Source: Perlabentimonas sp046542995 (GTDB lineage: Bacteria; Bacteroidota; Bacteroidia; Bacteroidales; Tenuifilaceae). From it: a DNA stretch of 64,000 nt. The translations under genes and the position numbers were made by a program. Location: contig JBKHAH010000002.1 of NCBI GenBank assembly GCA_046542995.1, positions 24,421 to 88,420 of the forward strand. The letters run 5' to 3'. Below, piece after piece: positions 9,237-18,868 of the stretch. How positions within the stretch are numbered: position 1 is the first letter of the stretch; every line of letters begins with the position of its first letter. The notes beneath the pieces are model-generated. The model was not told the origin of the DNA and made no database searches. It was given only the letters and a program-made list of their open reading frames with translations.

Positions 9237-12185
9237 ATGACAAACGCCGATAAAGCAATACGATTAAGCAAGCTGGCACGAGAGTTCAACGTGGGGATAT
9301 CTACATTAGTGGATTTTTTAAGTAAGAAGGGGCACAAAATTGAGAGCAACCCAAACACAAAGGTTGACTCTAAACTTTATGATATTTTGGCTCAAGAGTT
9401 TGGTGCTGAAATGAACCTGAAACAAGAATCTAAAAGGGTTAGCCTCAGTAACCTACGCGACAAAAAAGAATCCGTATCCATTGAGGATGTTGAATCCGAA
9501 GAGAACGAGGAGGATGGCGAAGCAGCCAATGACGAAGTTATTGTTAAAAACGTTACTCCAGAAAAAGAGGCTTACAAATCTGAAAAACCAAAAATTTCTC
9601 TAAAGGTAAAGGGAAAAATTGATCTTGATAAGCCCGAAGAAAAACCAGAACCCAAAAAGGAAGATAAGGCTAAACCTGCAAAGAAAGAGGATGAAAAGCC
9701 ACAGCCTAAGAAAAAGGAAGAAAGCAAGCCCAAGAAGGAGGCTGAACATATTGATACCGAGAAGCAGAAACTCAAAACCCCTAAAGTAGTTGGCAAGGTT
9801 GACCTTAAGACTGAAGAGAAGAAAAAAGCTACCATAAAGAAGAGAAAAGACCAAAAACCTGCCGAAGAGGAAGCAAAAACCAAAAAAACAAGACCAGCAA
9901 AAGGTCAAAAAGAAGAAGTCAAAAAGGAAGAGGTTAAGAAACAAGCACCCTCTAAAGAAACTGCAGCTAAAGAAGACAAAAAACCAGAACAGAAAACCAA
10001 AGAGGAGGCATTCTATAGGTCCGACGTGGAGAAACTTAGCGGACCAACCGTAGTTGGAAAAATTGATTTGGCATCAATGCAGCCAAAAAAGAAAAGCCCC
10101 GCTGCAAAACAACAAGAGGCCGCTGAAATTAGAAAAAAGAAAAAGCGCAAGCGCATTCGCAAAGATAAAGTGGCTGTTTCTCACGATGAAGGAGGAAAAT
10201 CTCGTCCACGTCCGCAAAAACAAACGGGCGGTCCATCACAAAATCCAAAAAAACGCAAAAAGAAGCAGCTTAAGCCTGAGGTTAGCGAGGAGGATGTACA
10301 AAAGCAAATAAAGGAAACCTTGGCAAGGCTAACAAGCAAAGGTGGAAAATCAAAAGGCTCAAAATACAGGCGCGAGAAGCGCGATATGGTTAGCGCTCGC
10401 CAACAGCAGGAGGTTGAGAAAGAACAGCAAGGAAAGAAAACCCTAGAGGTTACAGAATTCGTTTCAGCCAACGAGCTGGCAAACATGATGGAAATACCAG
10501 CCACCGAAGTTATTGAAGTTTGCATGAACCTAGGCCTGATGGTATCCATCAACCAGCGACTTGATGCTGAAACCATGGCTCTTGTTGCTGATGAGTTTGG
10601 GTACAAGGTAAACTTTGTTAGCATTGATCTTCAGGAAGCCATTGGTACCGAAGAGGATAAGCCTGAGGATCTTGAGCCCCGTTCGCCTATTGTAACCGTA
10701 ATGGGTCATGTCGACCATGGTAAAACATCCCTCCTTGACTTTATCCGCAAGGCGAATGTTATTGCAGGTGAAGCAGGAGGAATAACTCAGCACATTGGTG
10801 CTTACAACGTGGAGGTAAGCGATGGCAGAAAAATCACTTTCCTCGATACGCCTGGTCACGAAGCATTTACTGCAATGCGTGCTCGCGGCGCAAAAATTAC
10901 CGATGTGGTAATTGTGGTTGTATCAGCCGATGATAATGTGATGCCACAAACCGTAGAGGCAATTAACCATGCCAGCGCAGCAGGCGTTCCCATTGTTTTC
11001 GCCATAAATAAAATTGATAGACCCAATGCTAACCCCGAAAAGATTAAGGAAGCATTGGCCAATATGAACTACCTTGTTGAGGAGTGGGGTGGTAAGTATC
11101 AAAGTCAAGATGTATCAGCTAAAGAAGGGCTTAATATTGATAAGTTGCTTGAGAAAGTACTCCTTGAATCCGAATTGCTTGACCTTAAAGCAAATCCAAA
11201 CAAGAAGGCCGTTGGTACAATCATTGAATCATCGCTCGATAAGGGGCGTGGCTATACCGCAACCGTTCTTATTCAAGAAGGAACGCTTAAGCAGGGTGAT
11301 ATAATGATTGCAGGGACACATTACGGGCACGTAAAAGCAATGTTCAACGAGCGTGGTAAAAAAATTACCGAAGCGGGCCCCGCTACGCCTGTTCAAATAA
11401 TCGGTTTAAACGGTGCACCTCTTGCTGGCGACTATCTAAACATAATGGATTCCGACAAGGAAGCGAAAGAAATTGCAAACAAACGTGAGCAGCTCCAGAG
11501 AATGCAGGGCTTAAGAGCACAAAAGCACATTACCCTTGATGAAATTGGCCGCCGTATTGCTGTGGGCAACTTCCAGGAGCTAAACATCGTTCTTAAAGGT
11601 GATGTTGATGGGTCAATTGAGGCGCTGTCCGACTCGTTAATTAAGCTCTCTACCGAACAAATACAAGTTAATATTATCCATAAAGCGGTGGGGCAAATAT
11701 CCGAATCGGATATTCTTCTGGCTGCAGCATCCAACGCAATTGTTATTGGCTTCCAGGTCCGTCCATCAGCCGGCGCACGGAAAGTAGCCGAGAAGGAACA
11801 GATCGATATCCGTATCTACTCAATAATTTACGATGCCATTAACGAGGTGAAAGCCGCCATGGAAGGCATGCTATCGCCCGAAATAAAAGAGGAGATTCTT
11901 GGTACAGCAGAAGTGCTTGAAACATTCAAGATAACTAAAGTTGGCACCATCGCAGGGTGTATTGTTCGCGAAGGAAAAATTCTACGTAACGCCAAGTGCC
12001 GCCTTATACGCGATGGCATTGTTGTTTACACCGGAGACCTTGGCTCGCTAAAACGATTTAAGGACGATGCAAGAGAAGTGGCCAATGGCTTTGAATGCGG
12101 GTTAAACATCAATAATTTCAATGACATTAAGGTTGGCGATTTTGTAGAATCCTTTAAAGAGGTAGAAGTTAAAAGAAAACTGTAA
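9237..12185 (+). CDS. infB: Translation initiation factor IF-2
   Basis: 982 residues. An IF2_N domain lies at the start (IRLSKLAREFNVGISTLVDF). A long Lys/Glu-rich linker spans about residues 80-390, then a second IF2_N-like segment. The G domain carries GHVDHGKTSLLDF (P-loop), DTPGHEAF and NKIDRPNA. Domains II-IV follow. IF-2 places initiator tRNA on the ribosome; the window also carries an initiator tRNA at 26.6 kb. The gene ends at a clear terminator. Confidence 0.97.
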   Translation: MTNADKAIRLSKLAREFNVGISTLVDFLSKKGHKIESNPNTKVDSKLYDILAQEFGAEMNLKQESKRVSLSNLRDKKESVSIEDVESEENEEDGEAANDEVIVKNVTPEKEAYKSEKPKISLKVKGKIDLDKPEEKPEPKKEDKAKPAKKEDEKPQPKKKEESKPKKEAEHIDTEKQKLKTPKVVGKVDLKTEEKKKATIKKRKDQKPAEEEAKTKKTRPAKGQKEEVKKEEVKKQAPSKETAAKEDKKPEQKTKEEAFYRSDVEKLSGPTVVGKIDLASMQPKKKSPAAKQQEAAEIRKKKKRKRIRKDKVAVSHDEGGKSRPRPQKQTGGPSQNPKKRKKKQLKPEVSEEDVQKQIKETLARLTSKGGKSKGSKYRREKRDMVSARQQQEVEKEQQGKKTLEVTEFVSANELANMMEIPATEVIEVCMNLGLMVSINQRLDAETMALVADEFGYKVNFVSIDLQEAIGTEEDKPEDLEPRSPIVTVMGHVDHGKTSLLDFIRKANVIAGEAGGITQHIGAYNVEVSDGRKITFLDTPGHEAFTAMRARGAKITDVVIVVVSADDNVMPQTVEAINHASAAGVPIVFAINKIDRPNANPEKIKEALANMNYLVEEWGGKYQSQDVSAKEGLNIDKLLEKVLLESELLDLKANPNKKAVGTIIESSLDKGRGYTATVLIQEGTLKQGDIMIAGTHYGHVKAMFNERGKKITEAGPATPVQIIGLNGAPLAGDYLNIMDSDKEAKEIANKREQLQRMQGLRAQKHITLDEIGRRIAVGNFQELNIVLKGDVDGSIEALSDSLIKLSTEQIQVNIIHKAVGQISESDILLAAASNAIVIGFQVRPSAGARKVAEKEQIDIRIYSIIYDAINEVKAAMEGMLSPEIKEEILGTAEVLETFKITKVGTIAGCIVREGKILRNAKCRLIRDGIVVYTGDLGSLKRFKDDAREVANGFECGLNINNFNDIKVGDFVESFKEVEVKRKL

Positions 12186-12208
12186 AGAACCCACACTACA
12201 AAAATATT

Positions 12209-12232
12209 AAGGGGCCACATGCCCCTTTTTTT
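12209..12232 (+). terminator. Terminator of rimP-nusA-infB
   Basis: GGGGC, a 5-base loop, GCCCC, then seven T. This rho-independent terminator begins 24 bases after the infB stop. Confidence 0.85.
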
Positions 12233-12322
12233 AAATACGTTTCTAGGGCATGCAGTTTATATTCAAACTATCCAATTATTCTTCATTTTTAAATATCTTT
12301 ACGCTCCAAATATAAAGTAAGT

Positions 12323-14110
12323 ATGAACAACATTCGTAATTTCTGTATTATTGCACACATTGACCATGGCAAGAGCACCCTGGCCGATAGGCTGCTTGAA
12401 CTTACTAACACTTTCTCAGGTAAAAAACAGCAGGAGCAGGTACTTGACAGTATGGAGCTTGAACGAGAGAAAGGCATAACCATTAAGAGCCATGCCATAC
12501 AGATGGATTATGAATTAAACAACCAGAAGTACGTCCTAAACCTTATTGACACTCCCGGCCACGTTGACTTCTCATACGAGGTTTCAAGAGCAATCGCATC
12601 CTGTGAGGGAGCCCTTCTAATAGTAGATGCCACCCAGGGCATACAGGCACAAACCATATCAAACCTTTACCTGGCCATTGGTCACGACCTTGAAATAATC
12701 CCCGTAATCAACAAGATTGATATGGATGCAGCCATGGTGGATGATGTTAAGGAGCAAATTGTTGAACTAATTGGTTGCGACAACGAAGATATTATTGCCA
12801 CAAGCGCAAAAACCGGACAGGGGGTTGAGGATGTTCTAAAGGCTATTGTTAAAAGAGTACCGCCCCCAAAAGGCAACCCCAATGAGCCGCTTCAAGCGCT
12901 CATATTCGACTCTGTGTTTAACTCATTCCGCGGGATAATTGCATACTTTAAGGTTTTTAACGGAACCATCAAAAAGGGCGATAGAGTGAAATTCTTCAAC
13001 ACCAACCGCGAGTACGATGCCGATGAGGTAGGAATACTCCGCCTAAGTATGATTCCTAAAGAATCAATAAGCGCTGGCGATGTGGGTTACATCATATCAG
13101 GCATCAAGAACTCTTCTGAGGTGAAGGTTGGTGATACCATAACACACGTAGATAGGCCGTGCGATAAAGGAATTGCCGGATTTGAAGATGTTAAGCCCAT
13201 GGTGTTTGCAGGGTTGTACCCAGTAGAATCCGATGATTACGAAGACCTTAGAGCTTCGCTTGAAAAATTAAAACTCAACGATGCATCGCTTACGTATGAG
13301 CCAGAGAGCTCGCTGGCGTTGGGGTTTGGCTTCAGGTGCGGATTTCTTGGGCTCCTTCACATGGAGATTGTTCAGGAACGCCTTTACCGTGAATTCGACA
13401 TGGATGTAATTACCACCGTACCCAACGTATCTTTTAATGTTTTTACCAATAAAGGGGAGGTAATTGAAATACATAACCCAAGCGGATTGCCTTCACCAAA
13501 CCTTATTGACAGGATAGAAGAACCTACGATAAAAGCTCAAATTATTACCAATAGCGATTCGCTTGGAGCCGTAATGAAACTCTGTATTGAGAAGCGTGGC
13601 GAACTCCAAAATCAGGTGTTCCTAACTACCGATAGGATTGAGCTAACCTTCATTATGCCCCTCTCAGAAATTGTTTTCGATTTCTACGACAAGTTAAAAT
13701 CCCTCTCGAGGGGTTACGCATCCCTTGATTACCATATGAAAGGGTACCAAACAGCAAATTTGGTTAGGCTGGATGTGCTGCTTAACGGTGAGATTGTTGA
13801 TGCCCTCTCAAGCCTCATACACAGGGATTACGCCTATCCGTTCGGACGCCGGATGTGCGAGAAGCTCAAGGAGCTTATTCCTCGTCAGCAGTTCGACATT
13901 GCGGTTCAGGCAGCGATTGGCACCAAGGTAATTGCACGTGAAACAATTAAGGCTTTGCGTAAAGATGTAACCGCCAAGTGTTACGGTGGTGACATTACCC
14001 GTAAAAGGAAACTGATTGAGAAGCAGAAGAAGGGTAAGAAAAGAATGCGTCAGGTAGGCAATGTTGAGGTACCTCAACAAGCTTTCCTTGCAGTACTAAA
14101 AATGGACTAA
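12323..14110 (+). CDS. lepA: Elongation factor 4 (LepA)
   Basis: 595 residues, the standard length. The GTPase motifs AHIDHGKSTLADRLL, DTPGHVDF and NKIDMDAA are present, and the LepA-specific C-terminus is seen (AKCYGGDITRKRKLIEKQ, GNVEVPQQAFLAVL). EF4 back-translocates or remodels stalled ribosomes. It is a separate unit after the infB terminator; a weak TATCTTTA box lies about 40 bases upstream. Confidence 0.96.
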   Translation: MNNIRNFCIIAHIDHGKSTLADRLLELTNTFSGKKQQEQVLDSMELEREKGITIKSHAIQMDYELNNQKYVLNLIDTPGHVDFSYEVSRAIASCEGALLIVDATQGIQAQTISNLYLAIGHDLEIIPVINKIDMDAAMVDDVKEQIVELIGCDNEDIIATSAKTGQGVEDVLKAIVKRVPPPKGNPNEPLQALIFDSVFNSFRGIIAYFKVFNGTIKKGDRVKFFNTNREYDADEVGILRLSMIPKESISAGDVGYIISGIKNSSEVKVGDTITHVDRPCDKGIAGFEDVKPMVFAGLYPVESDDYEDLRASLEKLKLNDASLTYEPESSLALGFGFRCGFLGLLHMEIVQERLYREFDMDVITTVPNVSFNVFTNKGEVIEIHNPSGLPSPNLIDRIEEPTIKAQIITNSDSLGAVMKLCIEKRGELQNQVFLTTDRIELTFIMPLSEIVFDFYDKLKSLSRGYASLDYHMKGYQTANLVRLDVLLNGEIVDALSSLIHRDYAYPFGRRMCEKLKELIPRQQFDIAVQAAIGTKVIARETIKALRKDVTAKCYGGDITRKRKLIEKQKKGKKRMRQVGNVEVPQQAFLAVLKMD

Positions 14111-14174
14111 TTATTTAAATAACTATATTCTGGTTCTGATTGGAAATGGTGAAAAACACCTAACTTCTCATGCT

Positions 14175-15641
14175 CTACCTCTCTCTCCAGCACTTAACCC
14201 AGTCCACCTCAAGCAATGCTGGTAGATTGGTCTCGTTGGCATCGTCGGTAACGCCCGATGAAATTACTAGGTACACAGGGCTTTCGGGCAGATACTGACT
14301 GGTTTCCATGTATGGAACGCCATTAATTTTCCAAATAATTTTATCCTGAAGCCAATCAATCCCCAGTATAAAAAAACCTGAACTAATGTTAAAACCGCTC
14401 AATGCTGTTTTAACTGAGCTGGGTTTCTTGCTGCTTCCGTTTTGCCAGTACAACGAACTTTTATAGGATGAACCCTTGGCATCCTTCCTGAGCACATCAA
14501 TATGGGGCAGCATGGCATCTCCCACAAGCCAAAATGCGTGGTAAACACCAGGCGTATTGCTAAATTTCAATTTGGCCTCAAACCTACCATTCTTCTGTCT
14601 GAATGCTTGACCTGTATTAATAATGCCAGAGGTATATTGGAAAGATTTTGGTACAAAACCATACTTCTTATCCCAAGCCAACCCTTCTGCATTCTGCTTT
14701 TGGGTTTTTATTCTAAGTACACTGTCGGCCATCTCAATATTATCCGTATCCGGATAAAAATGCTTGTCGTTTGCCAGTGAGTAGCTCTTGTTAAGCAATG
14801 CCTCGCCCCAAAAGTAGCGTGTAATCCAGCTCTTTGTATCTAGCGCATCCTGATCAAAATCATCTTGGAAGGAGAGCTCCCAGCGCTTTATCTCATCAAA
14901 TTTTGTTGTATTTTCCAAGCTATTAAACCAAACGATTTTACTTGATTTTTTTAGCTCCTCGTACTCCTTAAGCTTTTGGTAAGCATCAGACTTTTCAAAC
15001 TTAGTTTTTGATTTTAGGTAGCTCCTTCTCTCAGCAAATTCTTCTGAACCAATATAGCTTTCCAGCTCTAAATACTTCTCAATGGTTTCAGAATTTTCTA
15101 ATTCAAAATAATCAATAAAGGGCTGCCAGTTTTTGAGTTTGAGGTACTTCCTGAGCTGCTTATCCTTTTTTAGATTTTTAAATTCTAACTCCTTGTGAAA
15201 CTCTTCCGTTTTATTCTTCTTGTGCTCTGCCCTATGAGCAGTATAGTCAGGCGACTCAACAAAATCCTTAAGCTCCTTGAATTTAACAGGTTTTCCTGTT
15301 AGTTCAAAAGCTTTAAAATCTTCAAGCTCCTTAGAGTTCTTCACTCGTAAGTAATTTTTGATAGGCTTGCTTTTACTAAGCTTCTTATACTCCAACTCCT
15401 TTAGCTGCTCCTCCGAATTCGGATACTTCAAAAGGCGTAACTCTTCCTTTACACGCTGTAGTTCGCCAGAGTCAACAAATTCTTTTAACTCAATATACCT
15501 TTTGTATTCTGGAGTATTAGTAAACTGTTTGTACTGTTCGTATTCTTCTCGGAGCGCCTTATCATGCGCCTCAAGAACTTCAGTTTTTGGTATTTTCCCA
15601 AAAATCTTTTTTGCTGTAAAACGGAGTTTTAAGAATGCCAT
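14175..15641 (-). CDS. GH16-fold protein with degenerate catalytic motif and N-terminal repeats
   Basis: 488 residues without an obvious signal peptide. Residues about 35-250 hold charged, helix-prone repeats built around a pattern like ELKEFVDSxE...LEYKKLKKDKxLRKYLKLKN. Residues about 255-488 follow the glycoside hydrolase family 16 fold: an FQDDFDQD start, NGRFEAKLKFSNTPGVYHAFWLVG, then IDWLQDKIIWKINGVPY. The GH16 catalytic signature ExDxxE is replaced by HIDVLR (about 380-385), so both catalytic glutamates are absent. It is probably a carbohydrate-binding or structural domain and not an enzyme. It lies 26 bases after a SiaC-family gene on the same strand, suggesting co-transcription. Confidence 0.7.
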   Translation of the reverse strand: MAFLKLRFTAKKIFGKIPKTEVLEAHDKALREEYEQYKQFTNTPEYKRYIELKEFVDSGELQRVKEELRLLKYPNSEEQLKELEYKKLSKSKPIKNYLRVKNSKELEDFKAFELTGKPVKFKELKDFVESPDYTAHRAEHKKNKTEEFHKELEFKNLKKDKQLRKYLKLKNWQPFIDYFELENSETIEKYLELESYIGSEEFAERRSYLKSKTKFEKSDAYQKLKEYEELKKSSKIVWFNSLENTTKFDEIKRWELSFQDDFDQDALDTKSWITRYFWGEALLNKSYSLANDKHFYPDTDNIEMADSVLRIKTQKQNAEGLAWDKKYGFVPKSFQYTSGIINTGQAFRQKNGRFEAKLKFSNTPGVYHAFWLVGDAMLPHIDVLRKDAKGSSYKSSLYWQNGSSKKPSSVKTALSGFNISSGFFILGIDWLQDKIIWKINGVPYMETSQYLPESPVYLVISSGVTDDANETNLPALLEVDWVKCWRER

Positions 15642-15667
15642 GGGTTTGACCTATTGGTAAGTTATGT

Positions 15668-16048
15668 TTATCGATGGTGAGCAATAAATTTAAAAGGCAC
15701 TTTAATATTTTCTGAATAGTCCTCCCCCGCTTCAATCATATCCTCATCATCCTCCAAATAATGCCATTGCACCTCAACTTCAAATCCATTACGGTGAATA
15801 TCTCTAAACTTTTCCAAAAGTTTTAAAATCATTTTTGAAGAGGAGGTGTTATAGTACTCAAGGTTAAAAACTATCTTGGTTTTATCGTTCGGGTTTTTAG
15901 CATATTCATCAAACCAGGAGAGAATGGGATTATAGAATGTAGCCACATCCTCAGGCAAAGAGTTTCCAGAAAATTCAAACACACTATTCTCTTTATCAAG
16001 AATAACCTTTGGCGTTTCATTCGTGGGCTCAATCACTATCTTTTCCAT
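15668..16048 (-). CDS. SiaC-family regulatory phosphoprotein (DUF1987)
   Basis: 126 residues. The DUF1987/SiaC pattern is present: an N-terminal TPKVILDKENSVFEFSG strand, FNLEYYNTSSSKMI carrying the candidate phospho-acceptor Thr/Ser run, and a YLEDDEDMIEAGEDYSE acidic segment. In Pseudomonas, SiaC is phosphorylated by the kinase SiaB, dephosphorylated by SiaA, and in its free form activates a diguanylate cyclase. It is one of five such proteins in this window, located just upstream of the GH16-fold gene. Cytosolic. Confidence 0.8.
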   Translation of the reverse strand: MEKIVIEPTNETPKVILDKENSVFEFSGNSLPEDVATFYNPILSWFDEYAKNPNDKTKIVFNLEYYNTSSSKMILKLLEKFRDIHRNGFEVEVQWHYLEDDEDMIEAGEDYSENIKVPFKFIAHHR

Positions 16049-16256
16049 GGTTAATTTGATTGGTTAATACTTTGAAATAACAAGCTAGGTATTCACCCCA
16101 ATATTTTTTATACCATTCCTTCTATATACAAAGGTAACGAAAAAGTGTTTACTTAGTTGCTTTTTGTATGATAATTAAAAGGCAACAAAAGAAAAAAACT
16201 GGACTAATGCCCTATTGCACTATTTTTTTGATTTTACTGTAAGAATTCAGTTTTGG

Positions 16257-16958
16257 TTATGGTTCTGATAGAAGCTTAAACCCTTTCCCCCTAACATTAA
16301 TTATTTCTACGTTAGGATCGTCACTAAGGTACTTGCGTAGCTTTGTAATGTAAACATCCATGCTTCTAGCATTAAAGTAACTGTCGTCAATCCAAATGGT
16401 TTTCAGAGCAAAGTTCCTATCAAGTACGGAGTTCTTATTAATGCATAGGTATTTAAGGAGTTCTGACTCCTTGGTGGTTAAACGCTTCACCTTATCACCA
16501 AGGGTAAGTGTCTGCTTTGTTACATCGAAGTCAAACTTGCCAATTTTAAATGAACTATTCTCACTACCAGCCAAACCGCTATTCCTGGTTCTTCTTAAAA
16601 TAGCCTCAATACGTACCAGCAACTCTTCTATGCTAAATGGCTTGGTCATGTAATCATCGGCTCCAAGATTAAACCCTTCCAGTACGTCTTCCTTCATGGA
16701 TTTTGCTGTAAGGAAAAGAATGGGCATAGCACTATTAATCATGCGTATCTCCTTAGCAAGGGTAAAGCCATCTTTTAAAGGCATCATAATATCGAGAATA
16801 CAGATATCGTAATGGTTGTTTTTAAACCCCTTGAATGCCTTCTCTCCATCCTTAAACAGATCTGTATCGTACCCCTTTGCTTGTAAGTACTCTTTTAAGA
16901 GTAGCCCTAAGTTCTCATCGTCTTCTGCAAGTAGTACTCTTATTTTTGGATTTTCCAT
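16257..16958 (-). CDS. rprY: OmpR-family response regulator, RprY-like
   Basis: 233 residues. The receiver domain has the acidic pocket AEDDEN, phospho-Asp in CILDIMMPLKDGFTL, LFLTAKS and the MTKPFS lysine. The winged-helix DNA-binding domain ends RSMDVYITKLRKYLSDDP...INVRGKGFKL. It closely resembles RprY of Bacteroides as I recall it. The sensor kinase gene ends 11 bases upstream, so the pair is one operon. A TTAACA repeat upstream of the kinase may be its target. Confidence 0.85.
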   Translation of the reverse strand: MENPKIRVLLAEDDENLGLLLKEYLQAKGYDTDLFKDGEKAFKGFKNNHYDICILDIMMPLKDGFTLAKEIRMINSAMPILFLTAKSMKEDVLEGFNLGADDYMTKPFSIEELLVRIEAILRRTRNSGLAGSENSSFKIGKFDFDVTKQTLTLGDKVKRLTTKESELLKYLCINKNSVLDRNFALKTIWIDDSYFNARSMDVYITKLRKYLSDDPNVEIINVRGKGFKLLSEP

Positions 16959-16969
16959 ATCTAAATCAT

Positions 16970-18571
16970 TTAGTCTATTGAATTATTATCGTTTGGACCC
17001 TTTAGTGGAAGATAAAAGGTGAAGAGACTTCCTTGTCCAACTGTGCTTTCTACCCAAATCTTTCCACCATGCTCCTCAATAATCTTTTTTACATAGCATA
17101 ATCCCAACCCAAAGCCCTTCACGTTGTGCAAGTTTCCCGTTGGAACACGATAGAATTGCTCAAAAATACGTTTCTGATTATCACGGCTTATGCCTATGCC
17201 ATTGTCTTTTACTGCAAGAATTATGCCTTTTGTTGCATTTTTAGTTGTAACTACAATTTTTGGTCTTCCTTGCCTGTACTTTAGTGCATTATCTAGTAGG
17301 TTATTAACAACATTTGTAACATGAACTTCATCGGCAATTATTATTGAGGTTTTGGCATTTAGCTCGGTTACCAGCTCTCCCTCGGAGTTCTGAAGCTGAA
17401 TAGTGAACGAGCGGGCCACATTCTCAACTACTTTATGAATGTCTACCTCTTTGAGTTTGAGTTTAAGCTTGGTTTTCTCAAAAATTGCCATCTGTAGAAC
17501 TTTCTCAACCTGTAAACCGAGCCTTTTACTCTCCTCGGTTATAACACCTCCTAAATGACCTGCCCTTTTGTTCTCATCGGGTATCGACTTGTCATTAAGC
17601 ATCTGTGCAGCCAAGGAAATGGTTGATATGGGGGTTTTTAGCTCGTGTGTCATGTTGCTTACAAAGTCGCTCTTAATTTCGGACAGCCTCTTCTGCTTAA
17701 ATATAATAGCAATGGTAACGGTAAAACTAAAAATTATGATAATTGTAAGAAGAAAGGTAGTGATTGTCATCCATCCTAAAGAACCAAGCACGTATGCTTT
17801 TTGGTTGGGAAAAGAAATGGTGAGGTAGAACTTTTTTGAAAAGAAATCGTTGGGAAAAAGTTTAGCGCGAAGTGGCTTAGCTGAGTTGAAACTAAACTCG
17901 TTAGTCTGATAAACGGTACTATCGCTCTCGCTTGCTACTCTATACTCGAATTGTGTTGATATCCCCAAGCGCGAAAACTCACTTTGAATAATCGTATCAA
18001 GTACTTCTTTCGGTATTCGCTCCTCTATGGGAAGATCAATGCGTACAAGCTTATCCACAATGTTCTCAACAAAAACCGTTTTGTTTATCAACCGCTCATC
18101 AAGTGAAATATTAAAGCTTAATTCAGGGTTTCGGCTTGCCTCATTAACAGGACGAACATCCCAAATATTCTTATCTATCTCAGTAAATTTTAAGGAGTCA
18201 AAACCTGTAATTTTTGAAACAGAGGGAATGCGAAGCGTATCAAGATTTGACAGGGTAAAAACATGCTGATCTTTTTGCTGCGTTCTAATACCACCCCTGG
18301 TCCGGTTTACGGTACTTAAATGGTAGGTTAACTTTGGTGAGGTTTTTTTTCCGGAGGATGCGTAGGGGGTAATCTCATCGATAACCTGTACTACTGTTTC
18401 TTGACGCTCAACTTCTTTTATAACCTGATTTAAGGCCAGCTTTGCCGTTTGCCAAAACTGTTCATCTTTTATTTCAACGGCTATGGTTACCCATTTAGAC
18501 TGAACAAATATCAACCCAATGGTTGCCAAAGATATCAACCCCGTTAAAATCCAAATTGTGCTTCGTCTCAT
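16970..18571 (-). CDS. rprX: Sensor histidine kinase, RprX-like
   Basis: About 533 residues from the ATG at 18571 (MRRSTIW); a start six codons earlier at 18589 is possible. A first membrane helix lies at about residues 5-25, then a 250-residue periplasmic sensor region, then a second helix (TTFLLTIIIIFSFTVTIAII). The H box is NMTHELKTPIS, the N box NNLLDNALKYR, and the G boxes KDNGIGIS and GFGLGLCYV. It autophosphorylates on the His and signals to the adjacent regulator. The sensed signal is unknown. Confidence 0.88.
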   Translation of the reverse strand: MRRSTIWILTGLISLATIGLIFVQSKWVTIAVEIKDEQFWQTAKLALNQVIKEVERQETVVQVIDEITPYASSGKKTSPKLTYHLSTVNRTRGGIRTQQKDQHVFTLSNLDTLRIPSVSKITGFDSLKFTEIDKNIWDVRPVNEASRNPELSFNISLDERLINKTVFVENIVDKLVRIDLPIEERIPKEVLDTIIQSEFSRLGISTQFEYRVASESDSTVYQTNEFSFNSAKPLRAKLFPNDFFSKKFYLTISFPNQKAYVLGSLGWMTITTFLLTIIIIFSFTVTIAIIFKQKRLSEIKSDFVSNMTHELKTPISTISLAAQMLNDKSIPDENKRAGHLGGVITEESKRLGLQVEKVLQMAIFEKTKLKLKLKEVDIHKVVENVARSFTIQLQNSEGELVTELNAKTSIIIADEVHVTNVVNNLLDNALKYRQGRPKIVVTTKNATKGIILAVKDNGIGISRDNQKRIFEQFYRVPTGNLHNVKGFGLGLCYVKKIIEEHGGKIWVESTVGQGSLFTFYLPLKGPNDNNSID

Positions 18572-18613
18572 ATCAGCAAAAATAAACACTTTAAATGGCG
18601 GTAATGTAAGGTC

Positions 18614-18639
18614 TTAACAGTGTTTAACACACCTTAAAG
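18614..18639. promoter_or_regulatory. Candidate response-regulator operator (TTAACA direct repeats)
   Basis: TTAACA at 18614, TTAACA at 18624 and TTAAAG at 18634 recur with an exact 10-base period, about one helix turn. Such tandem TTAACA-like repeats are the type of site bound by PhoP/OmpR-class regulators. They lie just upstream of the rprX-like gene, and also upstream of the short transcript on the other strand. Binding is inferred. Confidence 0.4.
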
Positions 18640-18660
18640 CCTATTAGCTTGTTTTACCTG

Positions 18661-18790
18661 TATATTTGTAAGTGTTAATTCATTCTTACATCTCCACATT
18701 TATGGAGAATCTACTAAGAGTGTTTTTTCATAGGTTTAAGGTTTTAGGGTTAATGCAGGCGGGGTGGTTCCCGCCTGTATGTTTTTAAAA
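18661..18790 (+). ncRNA. Candidate short transcript (sRNA or small-protein mRNA)
   Basis: TATATTTG at 18661-18668 matches the -7 consensus; no TTG is at the right -33 distance. About 90 bases later comes a strong hairpin, CAGGCGGG/CCCGCCTG at 18756-18777, followed by TATGTTTTT. A second small hairpin, TCTCCA/TGGAGA, lies at 18691-18707. The unit stands alone between divergent and convergent genes. A 28-codon ORF at 18702-18788 starts ATGGAGAAT and ends in the peptide QAGWFPPVCF, with its last codons inside the hairpin. Whether RNA or peptide is the product is unclear. Confidence 0.4.
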
Positions 18791-18868
18791 CGGTTTTGAA
18801 TTCTTCATGAATTTGTTTTACTCCTTTTTAGAATGTTGGAGAAAAAGAGTGCTTCTGAATAATTCAGA

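Noticed and set aside
9572..9944. Long minus-strand ORFs within infB
   Set aside because: They mirror the Lys/Glu-rich linker of IF-2, giving Phe/Leu/Ser-rich nonsense. They are shadows of a real gene.
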